Assembly: GCA_934670025.1 (NCBI GenBank)
Contig: CAKUOS010000022.1
Location: forward strand, 1 to 32,739
Reading direction: 5' to 3'
Source of the DNA: an uncultured Oscillospiraceae bacterium
Lineage (GTDB): Bacteria > Bacillota > Clostridia > Oscillospirales > Oscillospiraceae
Length of the DNA stretch: 32,739 nt
The first letter of the stretch is position 1, and each line of letters starts with the position of its first letter. The notes under the pieces are model-generated. The model was given only the letters and a program-made list of their open reading frames with translations. It did not search any database and was not told where the DNA came from. Shown here one piece after another: positions 21,183 to 30,376 of this stretch. Both the position numbers and the translations under genes were made by a program.

Positions 21183-22542
21183 ATGCCGCTTTGGATTTTT
21201 TTGCGTCGAAGCCGTGGACCCAGTCGGAGAAATGGTAATAGATAAAATAGACGATCGAGCTGAGCGACCACGTGATGGGGTAGGCCATGTAGATATACTG
21301 GATCTCGTGGACAATGCCCATAACGATTGTGATATACGTGATGCGCACCACGCACCAGAACAGCAGCATGATGACCATCGGCACGAACGCCTTGCCCGCG
21401 CCGCGGCAGATGGACGCGATGGCGTGGGAGAAGGCAAGCAGGCAGAAGAACAGCGCCGTCGTGCGCATCTGGCGCGTGCCGAGTGCGACGACCTCGGGCG
21501 TGGGACTGAACAGCGCGACAAGCTGCGGCGCGAGAATGTACATGGTCACGCCGATGAGCTCGGCGATGACGACAGAGGCGATGATGCCGAAGCGCGAGCC
21601 CTTTTTCGCGCGGTCATGGAGCCCTGCGCCGAGATTCTGCCCGACGAAGGTCGTCAGGGCCATCGTAAAGCTCGTGACCGGCAGGAACGCGAAGCCCTCG
21701 AGCTTGGAATACGCGCCGTAGGCCGCCATGGCGACCTTGCCGAAGGAGTTGATATTCGATTGCACGATGACGTTGGCAAAGCCGATGACGGAGTTCTGCA
21801 CGCCCGACGGCAGACCGTAGCGGACGATCTGGCTGAGCATCTCGCGGTCGATATGCAGCTCTTTCAGCTTCAGCTGATAGAACGTGCCCTTTTTCGTCAG
21901 GTGGATCAGGCACAGGACCATGCTGACGGCCTGCGAGATCGTCGTGGCGACGGCCGCGGCCCACACGCCCCAATGGAAAGCGCCGATAAACAGCACGTCC
22001 AGCACGATGTTGGTCAGAGACGAAACGATGAGGTAATAGAGCGGCCGCTTGCTGTCGCCGAGGGCATTCATGATGCTCTTGCACATATTGTACATGACGA
22101 CGGCCAGCACGCCGATGAAATAATACCGGAAATACGCGATGGCGTCGGGCAGGACCTCCGGTGCGGTGCCCATCCAGCGCAAAAACGTCGGCGTCAGCAG
22201 AACGCCCACGACGGTCAGGATGATGCCGCTGAGCAGGCCCAGCATCACGTCGGTATGGATGGCCTTGGACACGCGGTCATAGTCGCCGGCGCCGAAATAG
22301 CGCGAGATCGTGACGCCCGCGCCCATGGAAAGCCCCGTAAAGAAGCTGATGAGCAGGAAGATGAGCGGCCCGGACGCACTGACGGCCGCAAGCGCCTCAT
22401 CCCCGAGAAACCGGCCGACGATCAGCGCGTCCGCCGTATTATAAAGCTGCTGAAAAACCTGACTGAGAAAAACAGGCACGGCAAACTTGACGATCAGCCT
22501 CCAGGTGCTGCCCTTCGTCATGTCCAGCGTGGTTCCGCGCAT
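21181..22542 (-). CDS. MATE-family efflux transporter
   Basis: A 453-residue membrane protein with 12 predicted helices in two homologous halves, exporting drugs or metabolites in exchange for Na+ or H+. The first half has AVPVFLSQVFQQLYNTADALIVGRFLG and the second RYGLPSGVQNSVIGFANVIVQSNIN, both typical of the NorM/DinF-related clade abundant in clostridia. The substrate cannot be deduced. The ATG at 22542 (MRGTTLDM) is preferred to an upstream one because AAGGG lies close and MTKGS is a common family N-terminus. Its promoter overlaps the polC terminator. It converges with the kinase operon. Confidence 0.94.
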   Translation of the reverse strand: MRGTTLDMTKGSTWRLIVKFAVPVFLSQVFQQLYNTADALIVGRFLGDEALAAVSASGPLIFLLISFFTGLSMGAGVTISRYFGAGDYDRVSKAIHTDVMLGLLSGIILTVVGVLLTPTFLRWMGTAPEVLPDAIAYFRYYFIGVLAVVMYNMCKSIMNALGDSKRPLYYLIVSSLTNIVLDVLFIGAFHWGVWAAAVATTISQAVSMVLCLIHLTKKGTFYQLKLKELHIDREMLSQIVRYGLPSGVQNSVIGFANVIVQSNINSFGKVAMAAYGAYSKLEGFAFLPVTSFTMALTTFVGQNLGAGLHDRAKKGSRFGIIASVVIAELIGVTMYILAPQLVALFSPTPEVVALGTRQMRTTALFFCLLAFSHAIASICRGAGKAFVPMVIMLLFWCVVRITYITIVMGIVHEIQYIYMAYPITWSLSSIVYFIYYHFSDWVHGFDAKKSKAA

Positions 22543-22592
22543 GATGCACCCTTCTTTTCCGTAATGTCCGCTTACAGACAGCGGCAATTGTT

Positions 22593-22621
22593 ATCTTAAC
22601 AATATTCGCGCAAAAAAGCAA
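22593..22621 (-). promoter_or_regulatory. Promoter of the MATE gene
   Basis: TTGCTT (22616-22621), 17 bp, TAAGAT (22593-22598) on the minus strand. The -35 box is the T tract of the polC terminator. Confidence 0.65.
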
Positions 22622-22654
22622 GTACCGGACGGAAAATCCTTTCGTCCGGTACTT
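22614..22654 (-). terminator. Terminator of polC
   Basis: AGTACCGGACG (22621-22631) and CGTCCGGTACT (22643-22653) form an 11-bp stem, followed on the minus strand by TTGCTTTTTT. The plus strand also has a T tract after the stem. Confidence 0.88.
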
Positions 22655-22677
22655 TTTTACTTTTTATGGTTCCCGGC

Positions 22678-25600
22678 TCAGAACAGCGTCAGCTGGCTCG
22701 TCAGCGGCAGATCGCCGAAGGCCCCGGCCTGCTGGAGCTGGTCGATGAGCGTCTTCGACACCTTCGGGCAGGCGTCGGCAAATTCCTCGACGGACAGGAA
22801 CTCTCTGCCCTCGCGGGCGTTCATGAGATCCCACGCGGCCGTCTCGCCAAGACCGGCGACGGCCACGAACGGCGGGCGCAGCCGCCCGTCCTCGATCTGG
22901 AACTTCGTCGCGTGCGAGCGGTAGATATCGATCGGCGCGAAGGAAAAGCCGCGCAGATAGAACTCATAGCAGACCTCGAGCGTGGTGAACAGATCGTCGT
23001 CCTTGGCGCTGGCGTCCTCGTCGTCCTTGATCTCCTGCAATTTCTTTTTGACAAGATCGATGCCGTGGCACATCATGCCCTCGTCAAAGCCGCCCTTCTG
23101 GCTGCGGCGGTAAAAGTACGCTGCGTAGAACGCAAGCGGCTGGTGTACCTTGAACCATGCGATGCGGAAGGCCATCATGACATACGCCGTGGCATGCGCC
23201 TTCGGGAAGAGGTATTTGATCTTTTTGCACGAGCCGATGTACCACTCCGGGACGCCGGCAGCCTTCATCTCCTCCTCCGCGCCGTCGGGCAGTCCCCTGC
23301 CCTTTCGGACGGCCTCCATGATCTTGAACGAGCGCTTTTCGGGCATCCCGCACTTGATGAGATAGAGCATAATATCGTCGCGGCAGCCGATGGCCTCGCC
23401 GACAGTCGCGGTCTTCGACAAAATGAGGTCGCGCGCGTTGCCGAGCCACACGTCCGTGCCGTGAGAGAAACCGGACAGGCGGATAAGCGTGTCGAATTTC
23501 GTCGGCTGCGTCTCCTGGAGCATCCCGCGCGTGAAGCCCGTGCCGAATTCCGGGATGGCGACCGAGCCGACCGGCCCGAGAATGGGATCATTCTCATAGC
23601 CCAGCACCTTGCTGGAGGTGAAAATCGACATGGTATCCTTGTCGTCAAGCGGGATCTTCTGCGCGTCGACGCCGGTCAGATCCTCGAGCATCCGGATCAT
23701 CGTCGGATCATCGTGGCCCAGCATATCGAGCTTCAGGAGGTTTTCCTCCATGGAGTGATATTCAAAATGCGTCGTGATCCACTCGGAATCCTTGTCGTCG
23801 GCCGGGTGCTGCACGGGGCAGAAGTCCCAGATCTCGTTTTCCTGCGGAATGACGACGAGGCCGCCGGGGTGCTGGCCGGTGGTGCGCTTGACGTTGACGC
23901 AGCCGAGCGCAAGGCGGTTCTCCTCGGCCTTGGGGACGGTCTTGCCCCGCTCGGAGAGGTATTTTTTTGCGTAGCCGTAGGCCGTCTTCTCCGCGACGGT
24001 GCCGATGGTGCCCGCGCGGAAGACGTGCGTCTTGCCGAACATCTGCACGCAGTAGGCGTGCGCCTTGGCCTGATATTCACCGGAGAAGTTGAGGTCGATA
24101 TCCGGGACCTTGTCGCCGCCGAAGCCGAGGAACGTCTCGAACGGGATGTTGAAGCCGTCCTTGTCGAGCTTCGCGCCGCACTTCGGGCACACGGCGTCCG
24201 GAAGATCCGCGCCGCAGGCGCAGTCGGCCGGCACGTCAAAGGTCGTGAACTTGCACTGCGGGCAGCGGTAATGCGGCGGATAGGAGTTGACCTCCGTGAT
24301 CCCGGACATGAACGCCACGATGGACGAGCCGACCGAGCCGCGGGAGCCGACGAGATAGCCGTGCTCGAGCGAGTTCTGCACCAGCTTCTGCGCGGACATA
24401 TAGATGACGTCGTAGTGGCAGGAGATGATGTCGTGCATCTCGGTGTCGACGCGCTTCTGCACAAGCTCGGGCGGGTTCTCGCCGTAGAGCCGGTGGAGCT
24501 TGCCGTAGACGAGGGATTTTAAGTCCTCGACAGAGTTTTCGATCTTCGGTGCGAACAGATTGTGCGGCACTGGCCGCAGCGTCTCGCACCAGTCGACGAT
24601 GCGGTTCGGGTTGTCGATGACGACCTCGTGCGCTTTTTTTTCGCCGAGATACGCAAATTCCTGCATCATCTCGTCCGTCGTCCGCAGATACAGGGGAAGC
24701 GGCCGGTCGGCGTCGGGCATCTGCTTGGTGGCAAGCAGGATGTGGCGGAAAATTTCGTCCTCCGGGTCGAGGAAATGCACGTCGCCGGTGGCGACGACGG
24801 GCTTTCCAAGCTCCTCGCCGAGGCGGACGATGGTGCGGTTAAAGCCGCGCAGCTCCTCTTCATCCTCGGCAAGGCCCTTGTCGAGCATGAAGCGGTTATT
24901 GCAGATGGGCTGGATCTCAAGGAAGTCGTAGAACGACGCGATGCGCTTGAGCTCCGCCCAGCTCTTATGGTTCAAAATTGCCTGGAACAGCTCGCCCGCC
25001 TCGCAGGCCGAGCCGATGATGAGCCCCTCGCGCCACTGCAAAATTTCCGACTTCAGCATGATCGGCACGCGCTTGAAATATTTGAGATTGCCGTAGGAGA
25101 TGAGCCGGTAGAGATTGCGCAGGCCGATGGAGTTTTTGGCGAACACGATGATATGCCGCGCGCGGCGGTCCATGATCTTGCTGCCCGAACGCAGCGCCTC
25201 CATGCGCGGATTGACGGCTTGCAGCGAATGGATATCCTGTTCTTGCAGCATTTTGAAAAAGCGCATGAGCAGATACCCGCACGTGATGGCGTCGTCGGAT
25301 GCGCGGTGATGGTTGAAATCGGGCAGGCTCAGCGCGTCGGCGACGATGTTGAGCTTGTACTTGCCAAGCTCGGGCATGAGATTCTGCGCGAGAATGAGCG
25401 TATCGACATACGTCGGGCGGAACTCCAGCCCCAGCCGTTCGCACGCGGCGGTCACAAAGCCGATATCAAAATCCGCGTTGTGCGCGCACAGCGGCCGCCC
25501 GCCGACATATTCGAGGAACTGCGGCAGCGCCTCGGAAATATCCGGCTGGCCCGCGAGCATCTGGTCGTTGATGCCGGTCAGGTCGACGATCTTGGGCAAA

Positions 25601-26991
25601 AGCGGCCGGTGCGGGTCGACGAAGGTCTGGAACGTGCTTAAAACCTCGCCGTTTTTCATGATGGCCGCGCCGATCTCGATGATCGTGTCGTGCAGCGACG
25701 AAAGGCCCGTCGTTTCGAGGTCGAAGGCGACGTATTCCTCATCAAACGGGAACTCGCCGTCGCCGTGGACGGCGATGCGGTCGTCGACGTCGTTGACGTA
25801 GTAGCCCTCGCAGCCGTAGAGGATCTTGATGTTCTGATCCGTGCCCGCGACTCTGGCCTTCCCTGCCGCCTTCATCGCGTCCGGGAACGACTGCGCGCCG
25901 CCGTGGTCGGTAATGGCGATGGCGCGGTGGCCCCAGCTGGCCGCGCGCTTGACGGCGGCGGCCGTATCGGTCAGCGCGTCCATGGAGGACATGGTGGTAT
26001 GCAGATGCAGCTCGACGCGCTTTTCTGGGTAGGTGTCGCGGCGCTTCGGCGCCTCGATCTTCTCCATCGCGTTCGGCTGGAGCACCATTTCGTTATCATA
26101 GCGGTCGAAGCTCATCTTGCCCTGCACGCGCAGCCACATACCGGGCTGGACGTTGTCGATGATGGGCTTTGCCTTGGCGGCCTCCATGAACTGGTTGACG
26201 CGCACGGAGCTGGTATAGTCCGTCATATCGAAGCAGACGACCCACGCGCCGCGCTTTTTGAGCTCTCTGTGCTGCACGGCAAAGACCTTGCCCTCGACCA
26301 CGACGCGGAACATATCGAGATTGAGCTCGTCCATCCGCACGGGTTTGCCGGTAAACGGACGGCCGTAGAACAGTGCGCCGGCCGGCTCCGCCGGCGCCGG
26401 GGCCGCGGCGGCAGCCGGTTTTGCACCCGCAAGCAGCGCGGACGGCGCGATCGCGGGCGTGTTTTTGAGCGCTTCGGCGCGGATGCGCGCCGTCTCTTCA
26501 AAGAGGGCCTTGCCCTCCAGCTCGCTGTGCGCCTCGACCTCGATCCGTTTCTTCACGCCGAAGCGTTCATACAGGAACTGCTCGGCCTTTTTCGCGTGCT
26601 GCAAAAGATCGGCCCTGCCGTTGGCGCGCAGACGGATCGTAACGGCGTCGTCCGACACGTCATACCGCGCGCCCGCGAGGATCGCCGCCGACGGCGACCA
26701 GGCGCGGATGAACACCTGCGCCAGATCGCGGAAGTCCATGCGTTCGAGCGCTTCGGCGGGATAACGCACCGAAAGCTCCAGCCGTTTCAGGCCGTAGGCT
26801 TTTTCTACGGCCTGACAGAGTAGCTGAAGCTGCTTTTCGGCGATATAATCGTCCGCCTGTGCGTCCAGACGGATGGTGCGCGCCTCCCGGTCGAGCTCGG
26901 CGTGGACGACGGCGAGGCGCGCAAGCGCCCCGGCCAGCTCCTCAGGCGGCTCGAAGCCCGGAAACAGCGCGGGAAAATATACTTCATTCAT
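22678..26991 (-). CDS. polC: DNA polymerase III alpha subunit, Gram-positive PolC type
   Basis: The replicative polymerase, 1437 residues, full length. In order: an N-terminal domain (1-190), an Ala/Pro linker near 190-205, an OB fold (about 225-315), a PHP domain starting KRVELHLHTTMSSMDALTD near 325, an inserted DEDD 3'-5' exonuclease with FDLETTG at 423-429 and HNADFD, then the rest of PHP. The polymerase core has GSRGSVGSS near 882, a cysteine cluster (Cys910, Cys913, Cys924, Cys926, Cys935, Cys938) and catalytic Asp964 and Asp966 in PDIDLNFSGEY. The start at 26991 is chosen because MNEVYF begins the conserved part and the longer frame runs into repeat DNA. The ribosome site is weak. Last gene of the frr-uppS block. 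Confidence 0.97.
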   Translation of the reverse strand: MNEVYFPALFPGFEPPEELAGALARLAVVHAELDREARTIRLDAQADDYIAEKQLQLLCQAVEKAYGLKRLELSVRYPAEALERMDFRDLAQVFIRAWSPSAAILAGARYDVSDDAVTIRLRANGRADLLQHAKKAEQFLYERFGVKKRIEVEAHSELEGKALFEETARIRAEALKNTPAIAPSALLAGAKPAAAAAPAPAEPAGALFYGRPFTGKPVRMDELNLDMFRVVVEGKVFAVQHRELKKRGAWVVCFDMTDYTSSVRVNQFMEAAKAKPIIDNVQPGMWLRVQGKMSFDRYDNEMVLQPNAMEKIEAPKRRDTYPEKRVELHLHTTMSSMDALTDTAAAVKRAASWGHRAIAITDHGGAQSFPDAMKAAGKARVAGTDQNIKILYGCEGYYVNDVDDRIAVHGDGEFPFDEEYVAFDLETTGLSSLHDTIIEIGAAIMKNGEVLSTFQTFVDPHRPLLPKIVDLTGINDQMLAGQPDISEALPQFLEYVGGRPLCAHNADFDIGFVTAACERLGLEFRPTYVDTLILAQNLMPELGKYKLNIVADALSLPDFNHHRASDDAITCGYLLMRFFKMLQEQDIHSLQAVNPRMEALRSGSKIMDRRARHIIVFAKNSIGLRNLYRLISYGNLKYFKRVPIMLKSEILQWREGLIIGSACEAGELFQAILNHKSWAELKRIASFYDFLEIQPICNNRFMLDKGLAEDEEELRGFNRTIVRLGEELGKPVVATGDVHFLDPEDEIFRHILLATKQMPDADRPLPLYLRTTDEMMQEFAYLGEKKAHEVVIDNPNRIVDWCETLRPVPHNLFAPKIENSVEDLKSLVYGKLHRLYGENPPELVQKRVDTEMHDIISCHYDVIYMSAQKLVQNSLEHGYLVGSRGSVGSSIVAFMSGITEVNSYPPHYRCPQCKFTTFDVPADCACGADLPDAVCPKCGAKLDKDGFNIPFETFLGFGGDKVPDIDLNFSGEYQAKAHAYCVQMFGKTHVFRAGTIGTVAEKTAYGYAKKYLSERGKTVPKAEENRLALGCVNVKRTTGQHPGGLVVIPQENEIWDFCPVQHPADDKDSEWITTHFEYHSMEENLLKLDMLGHDDPTMIRMLEDLTGVDAQKIPLDDKDTMSIFTSSKVLGYENDPILGPVGSVAIPEFGTGFTRGMLQETQPTKFDTLIRLSGFSHGTDVWLGNARDLILSKTATVGEAIGCRDDIMLYLIKCGMPEKRSFKIMEAVRKGRGLPDGAEEEMKAAGVPEWYIGSCKKIKYLFPKAHATAYVMMAFRIAWFKVHQPLAFYAAYFYRRSQKGGFDEGMMCHGIDLVKKKLQEIKDDEDASAKDDDLFTTLEVCYEFYLRGFSFAPIDIYRSHATKFQIEDGRLRPPFVAVAGLGETAAWDLMNAREGREFLSVEEFADACPKVSKTLIDQLQQAGAFGDLPLTSQLTLF

Positions 26992-27014
26992 GGCATATCG
27001 TTTCCGCAGACCGC

Positions 27015-27097
27015 GTAGGGGCCGATGCCCGCATCGGCCCACAGCGGAATTTTTGTCTCGTTACAGATATCGGGCGGACAGCGTTGTCCGCCCCTAC
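27015..27097. repeat. GTAGGGG-bounded double-hairpin repeat between ispG and polC
   Basis: Bounded by GTAGGGG (27015-27021) and CCCCTAC (27091-27097). Hairpin 1 is GGGCCGATGC/GCATCGGCCC (27019-27040); hairpin 2 is GGGCGGACA/TGTCCGCCC (27072-27093). Hairpin 1 recurs at about 6671-6697 and 32078-32100. It sits in the leader of polC, about 25 bp from its start codon. Confidence 0.88.
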
Positions 27098-27109
27098 AGG
27101 CGTTTGCGC

Positions 27110-28159
27110 TCACAGCCGCTCTATGTAGTCGAGCAGCGCGGGCAGAAGCTCGTCGTACGGGAGCTTTTTGAGCTGCTTGCCCTTGACGAACAGGCTGCCG
27201 CAGCCGTCGCCGCCCGCGACGCCGACGTCGGCCTCGCGCGCCTCGCCCGGGCCGTTGACCACGCAGCCCATGACCGCGACGGTGATGGGCTTTTTACAGT
27301 CTTTGAGCGCCTGCTCGACCTGATTGGCAAGGCCGATGAGGTCGATCCGCGTGCGGCCGCACGTCGGGCAGGCAATGATATTCACGCCGTCGCGGCGCAG
27401 CCCCGCGGCCTTCAGGATATCGCGCGCGGCATAGACCTCGCGCACCGGATCGGCTGTCAGCGACACGCGCATCGTGTCGCCGATGCCCTGGCACAAAAGC
27501 GCGCCGATGCCCATCGCGGATTTGATGACGCCCATGCGCTCGGTGCCCGTCTCGGTCACGCCGACGTGCAGCGGATAATCCGAGCGCTCGGAAAACAGGC
27601 GGTATGCCTCGATCATGAGCGGCACGGAGCTGGACTTCATCGACACGCAAATGTCGTGAAAATCGTATTTTTCCAGCAGCGCGATGTGCGAAAACGCGCT
27701 TTCGACCAGCGCCTCGGGCGTCGGATGGCCGTACTTTTCGAGTAAGCGCGGTTCGAGACTGCCGCCGTTGACACCGATGCGGATGGGGATATTCCGCGCG
27801 CCGCACGCCTCGACCACGGCTCTGACGCGGTCTTCGCCGCCGATGTTGCCGGGGTTGATGCGGATCTTGGCCGCGCCGTTTTCCGCCGCGCGGATGGCCA
27901 GACGATAGTCAAAGTGGATATCCGCCACCAGCGGCAATGGCGAGGCTGCGCAGATCTCGCCGAAGGCTTCGGCGGCCGCCATATCCGGTACGGCCAGCCG
28001 CGCGATCTGGCACCCGGCAGCGGCCAGCGCGCGGATCTGCGCGAGACTTCCCGCCACGTCGGTCGTTCTGGTGTTCAGCATCGACTGGATGGACACCGGC
28101 GCGCCGCCGCCGACCGGCACATCGCCGACCATGATTCTCTTTGTATGCTTTCGTTCCAT
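27110..28159 (-). CDS. ispG: 4-hydroxy-3-methylbut-2-en-1-yl diphosphate synthase (IspG/GcpE)
   Basis: It reduces methylerythritol cyclodiphosphate to HMBPP, the penultimate MEP-pathway step, using a [4Fe-4S] cluster. It has 349 residues, the bacterial two-domain length. The TIM barrel starts with GGGAPVSIQSMLNTRTTDV, and INPGNIGG (101-108) and GVNGGSLE (129-136) bind substrate. The cluster ligands are Cys264 and Cys267 in ACPTCGR, Cys299 in GCVVNGPGE and Glu306. The start is one base after the rseP stop, so translation is likely coupled; the ribosome site is weak. NifS-NifU in this window could supply its cluster. Confidence 0.97.
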   Translation of the reverse strand: MERKHTKRIMVGDVPVGGGAPVSIQSMLNTRTTDVAGSLAQIRALAAAGCQIARLAVPDMAAAEAFGEICAASPLPLVADIHFDYRLAIRAAENGAAKIRINPGNIGGEDRVRAVVEACGARNIPIRIGVNGGSLEPRLLEKYGHPTPEALVESAFSHIALLEKYDFHDICVSMKSSSVPLMIEAYRLFSERSDYPLHVGVTETGTERMGVIKSAMGIGALLCQGIGDTMRVSLTADPVREVYAARDILKAAGLRRDGVNIIACPTCGRTRIDLIGLANQVEQALKDCKKPITVAVMGCVVNGPGEAREADVGVAGGDGCGSLFVKGKQLKKLPYDELLPALLDYIERL

Positions 28160-28160
28160 A

Positions 28161-29216
28161 TTACGTTACCAGCTTCCAGATGTCCTTAAACGTGATGACG
28201 GCCATGAAGCCCAGCAGCAGGATCATGCCTGCGGCGTGGATATAGCCCTCGTATTTGGACGGGATTTTTTTCTTCGTCAGCGCGAAAAACGCCGCGTTGA
28301 CCAGCAGCAGAAACGCGCGGCCGCCGTCGAGCGCGGGCAGCGGCAGCATATTCATGACAGCCAGATTGACCGCGATGAACGCGCCGAGATACAGCACGTT
28401 CAGAATACCGTCGGCAGTCGTCGCGGCGGCTTCGCCGGTCTGCGCAATGGCCGACACGACGCCGACCGGCCCGGACATATCGCTCACCGACACGAGCCCG
28501 GACACAAGATCGCCGAGGCTCATCCACACGAGCCGCGCAAAATCAAGCGCCGTATACCATGTGTTTTTAAGGACTGTGCCGATGGTCTTTTCTTCATAGC
28601 CGAAATACAGGCCGTATTTATACTGCTGCTCGCCGTCGACGGTATAAAGCTGCTGCTTCATCTCAAAATCGCGCAGCTCGACGAACTTGCCGTCCCGTTT
28701 GACGGTCAGGTCGAACACGCCCGTCTTGTTGCGGGCCAGAAGCGTGCCGACGTCGGAGTAGATATACACGCGGCGGCCGTCGATCTTATACAGCTCGTCG
28801 CCGACCTGAAGGCCCTGCTCCGACTCCAGCGGACAGCCGTCAAAAAATCCGGAGATCTTCGCCGTGGAGAAGCCCGCGACGCACGAATAGAGGATCGCCA
28901 GCACGACAAGCCCCGTCAGGAAGTTCATGAACGAGCCTGCGGCCAGAATGATGAGCCGTTTCCACCAGCTTTTCGATGTGAACGCTCTGGGATTGTCGGA
29001 TTCCTCGTCCTCGCCCTCCATCGCGCAATAGCCGCCCACCGGGATGCAGCGCAGCGCGTAGAGCGTCTCGCCGCGCTGCCGTTTCACGATGGCCGGGCCC
29101 ATGCAGATAGAAAACTCGTTGACCTGCACGTCCATGGCCTTGGCCGCAAGAAAATGGCCGAGTTCATGGATGAAGATCAGAAAACCGAAAATGAGAATTG
29201 CGATGAGAATATACAT
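28161..29216 (-). CDS. rseP: Site-2 intramembrane metalloprotease RseP/RasP
   Basis: It cuts membrane-embedded substrates such as anti-sigma factors and signal-peptide remnants. The 351-residue protein has the zinc motif HELGH at 17-21 in the first membrane helix, a PDZ domain at about 115-180 (GCPLESEQGLQVGDELYKIDG), and the third ligand Asp297 in NMLPLPALDGGRA. Three to four helices fit the M50B family. AAGGGG lies before the ATG at 29216. It is flanked by dxr (14 bp upstream) and ispG (1 bp downstream), the standard Firmicute order. Confidence 0.96.
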   Translation of the reverse strand: MYILIAILIFGFLIFIHELGHFLAAKAMDVQVNEFSICMGPAIVKRQRGETLYALRCIPVGGYCAMEGEDEESDNPRAFTSKSWWKRLIILAAGSFMNFLTGLVVLAILYSCVAGFSTAKISGFFDGCPLESEQGLQVGDELYKIDGRRVYIYSDVGTLLARNKTGVFDLTVKRDGKFVELRDFEMKQQLYTVDGEQQYKYGLYFGYEEKTIGTVLKNTWYTALDFARLVWMSLGDLVSGLVSVSDMSGPVGVVSAIAQTGEAAATTADGILNVLYLGAFIAVNLAVMNMLPLPALDGGRAFLLLVNAAFFALTKKKIPSKYEGYIHAAGMILLLGFMAVITFKDIWKLVT

Positions 29217-29230
29217 AAAAAGTCCCCTTA

Positions 29231-30376
29231 TCAGGAAAAACGCTCGCAGGTATGGGCGCGCGCAAGCCGGTCGGCCTCGAAAATGTCATCGAGCGACTGG
29301 CTCTGCACGACCGGCAGGCACAATGCAGTTTCGACGGCGTCGGCAATGTCGTAAAAGCCGATCCGGTCCTGCAAATACAGGCCCACGGCCACCTCGTTCG
29401 CGGCGTTCATCGCCGTGCAGGCCGTGCCGCCCATTTCTGCCGCCCGCTTCGCCAGCGCGAAGCACGGAAATGCTTCTTCGTCGATGGGATCGAACGTCAG
29501 CGGCCCGCACGCGAGCAGATCGAGCGCAGGCGCGGGATTGTGCGCGCGGTTCGGATACGTCATGGCAAGGCCGATGGGGATGCGCATATCGGGCACGCCC
29601 AGCTGCGCCATCACGGCGCCGTCGACGAACTCGACGAGCGAGTGTACGACCGACTGCCGGTGGATGACGGCCGTGACCTTTGAAAGCGGCAGCTCGTACA
29701 GGCGCATGGCCTCGATGATCTCAAGACCCTTGTTCATGAGCGTGGCGCAGTCGATGGTGATCTTCGCGCCCATTTTCCAGTTCGGATGGCGCAGCGCGCC
29801 GTCTTTTTTCATATCCGCCAGCTGCGCGCGCGTCATGCCGAAAAACGGCCCGCCGGAGCACGTCAGGATGAGGCGCTTGACCTCGCTCTGGTCCCGGCAG
29901 CCCATAAGGCACTGGAAAATGGCCGAATGCTCGGAGTCCACGGGGATGATCTCAGCCCCGGATGCGCGCGCCGCGGCCTGCATGAGCTGCCCCGCGCAGA
30001 CCATCGCCTCTTTGTTGGCAAGCGCGATGCGCTTTCTTTCGCCGATCGCGGCCAGCACCGGCCGCAGCGCGGCAAAGCCGCTCACTGCCGCGACGACGGT
30101 ATCCGTCTGCGGCAGCGTCGCCGCCTCGCACAGCGCTTCCGCGCCCGCGCGTACCCTTATATTCATATCCGCAAGGCGCGTCTTTAATTCCTCTGCGGCG
30201 GCCGGATCTGCCATCACGGCCAGCCGCGGCCGGTATTTGCGGCACTGCGCCTCCAGAAGCTCCACATTCCGCTCCGCCGTCAGCGCGGCGACGGATAAGC
30301 CAAGCTCGTCCGCGACGGACAGCGTCTGCCGGCCGATGGAGCCGGTGGAACCGAGGATCGTGATCGTTTTCGTCAT
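29231..30376 (-). CDS. dxr: 1-deoxy-D-xylulose-5-phosphate reductoisomerase
   Basis: It converts DXP to methylerythritol 4-phosphate with NADPH, the first committed MEP step and the fosmidomycin target. It has 381 residues. GSTGSIG (9-15) binds NADPH, LANKEA covers 119-124, and PVDSEHSAIFQ (145-155) supplies the metal ligands Asp147 and Glu149. MNKGLEIIEA and the C-terminal AANEVAVGLYL complete the family pattern. GGAGATGG lies before the ATG. Start and cdsA stop overlap as ATGA. Confidence 0.97.
   Translation of the reverse strand: MTKTITILGSTGSIGRQTLSVADELGLSVAALTAERNVELLEAQCRKYRPRLAVMADPAAAEELKTRLADMNIRVRAGAEALCEAATLPQTDTVVAAVSGFAALRPVLAAIGERKRIALANKEAMVCAGQLMQAAARASGAEIIPVDSEHSAIFQCLMGCRDQSEVKRLILTCSGGPFFGMTRAQLADMKKDGALRHPNWKMGAKITIDCATLMNKGLEIIEAMRLYELPLSKVTAVIHRQSVVHSLVEFVDGAVMAQLGVPDMRIPIGLAMTYPNRAHNPAPALDLLACGPLTFDPIDEEAFPCFALAKRAAEMGGTACTAMNAANEVAVGLYLQDRIGFYDIADAVETALCLPVVQSQSLDDIFEADRLARAHTCERFS

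Noticed and set aside
22666..24522. Long open frame (over 600 codons) on the plus strand opposite polC
   Set aside because: Arg/Val/Ala/His-rich translation without motifs, an artefact of GC-rich codons on the other strand; polC is unambiguous.
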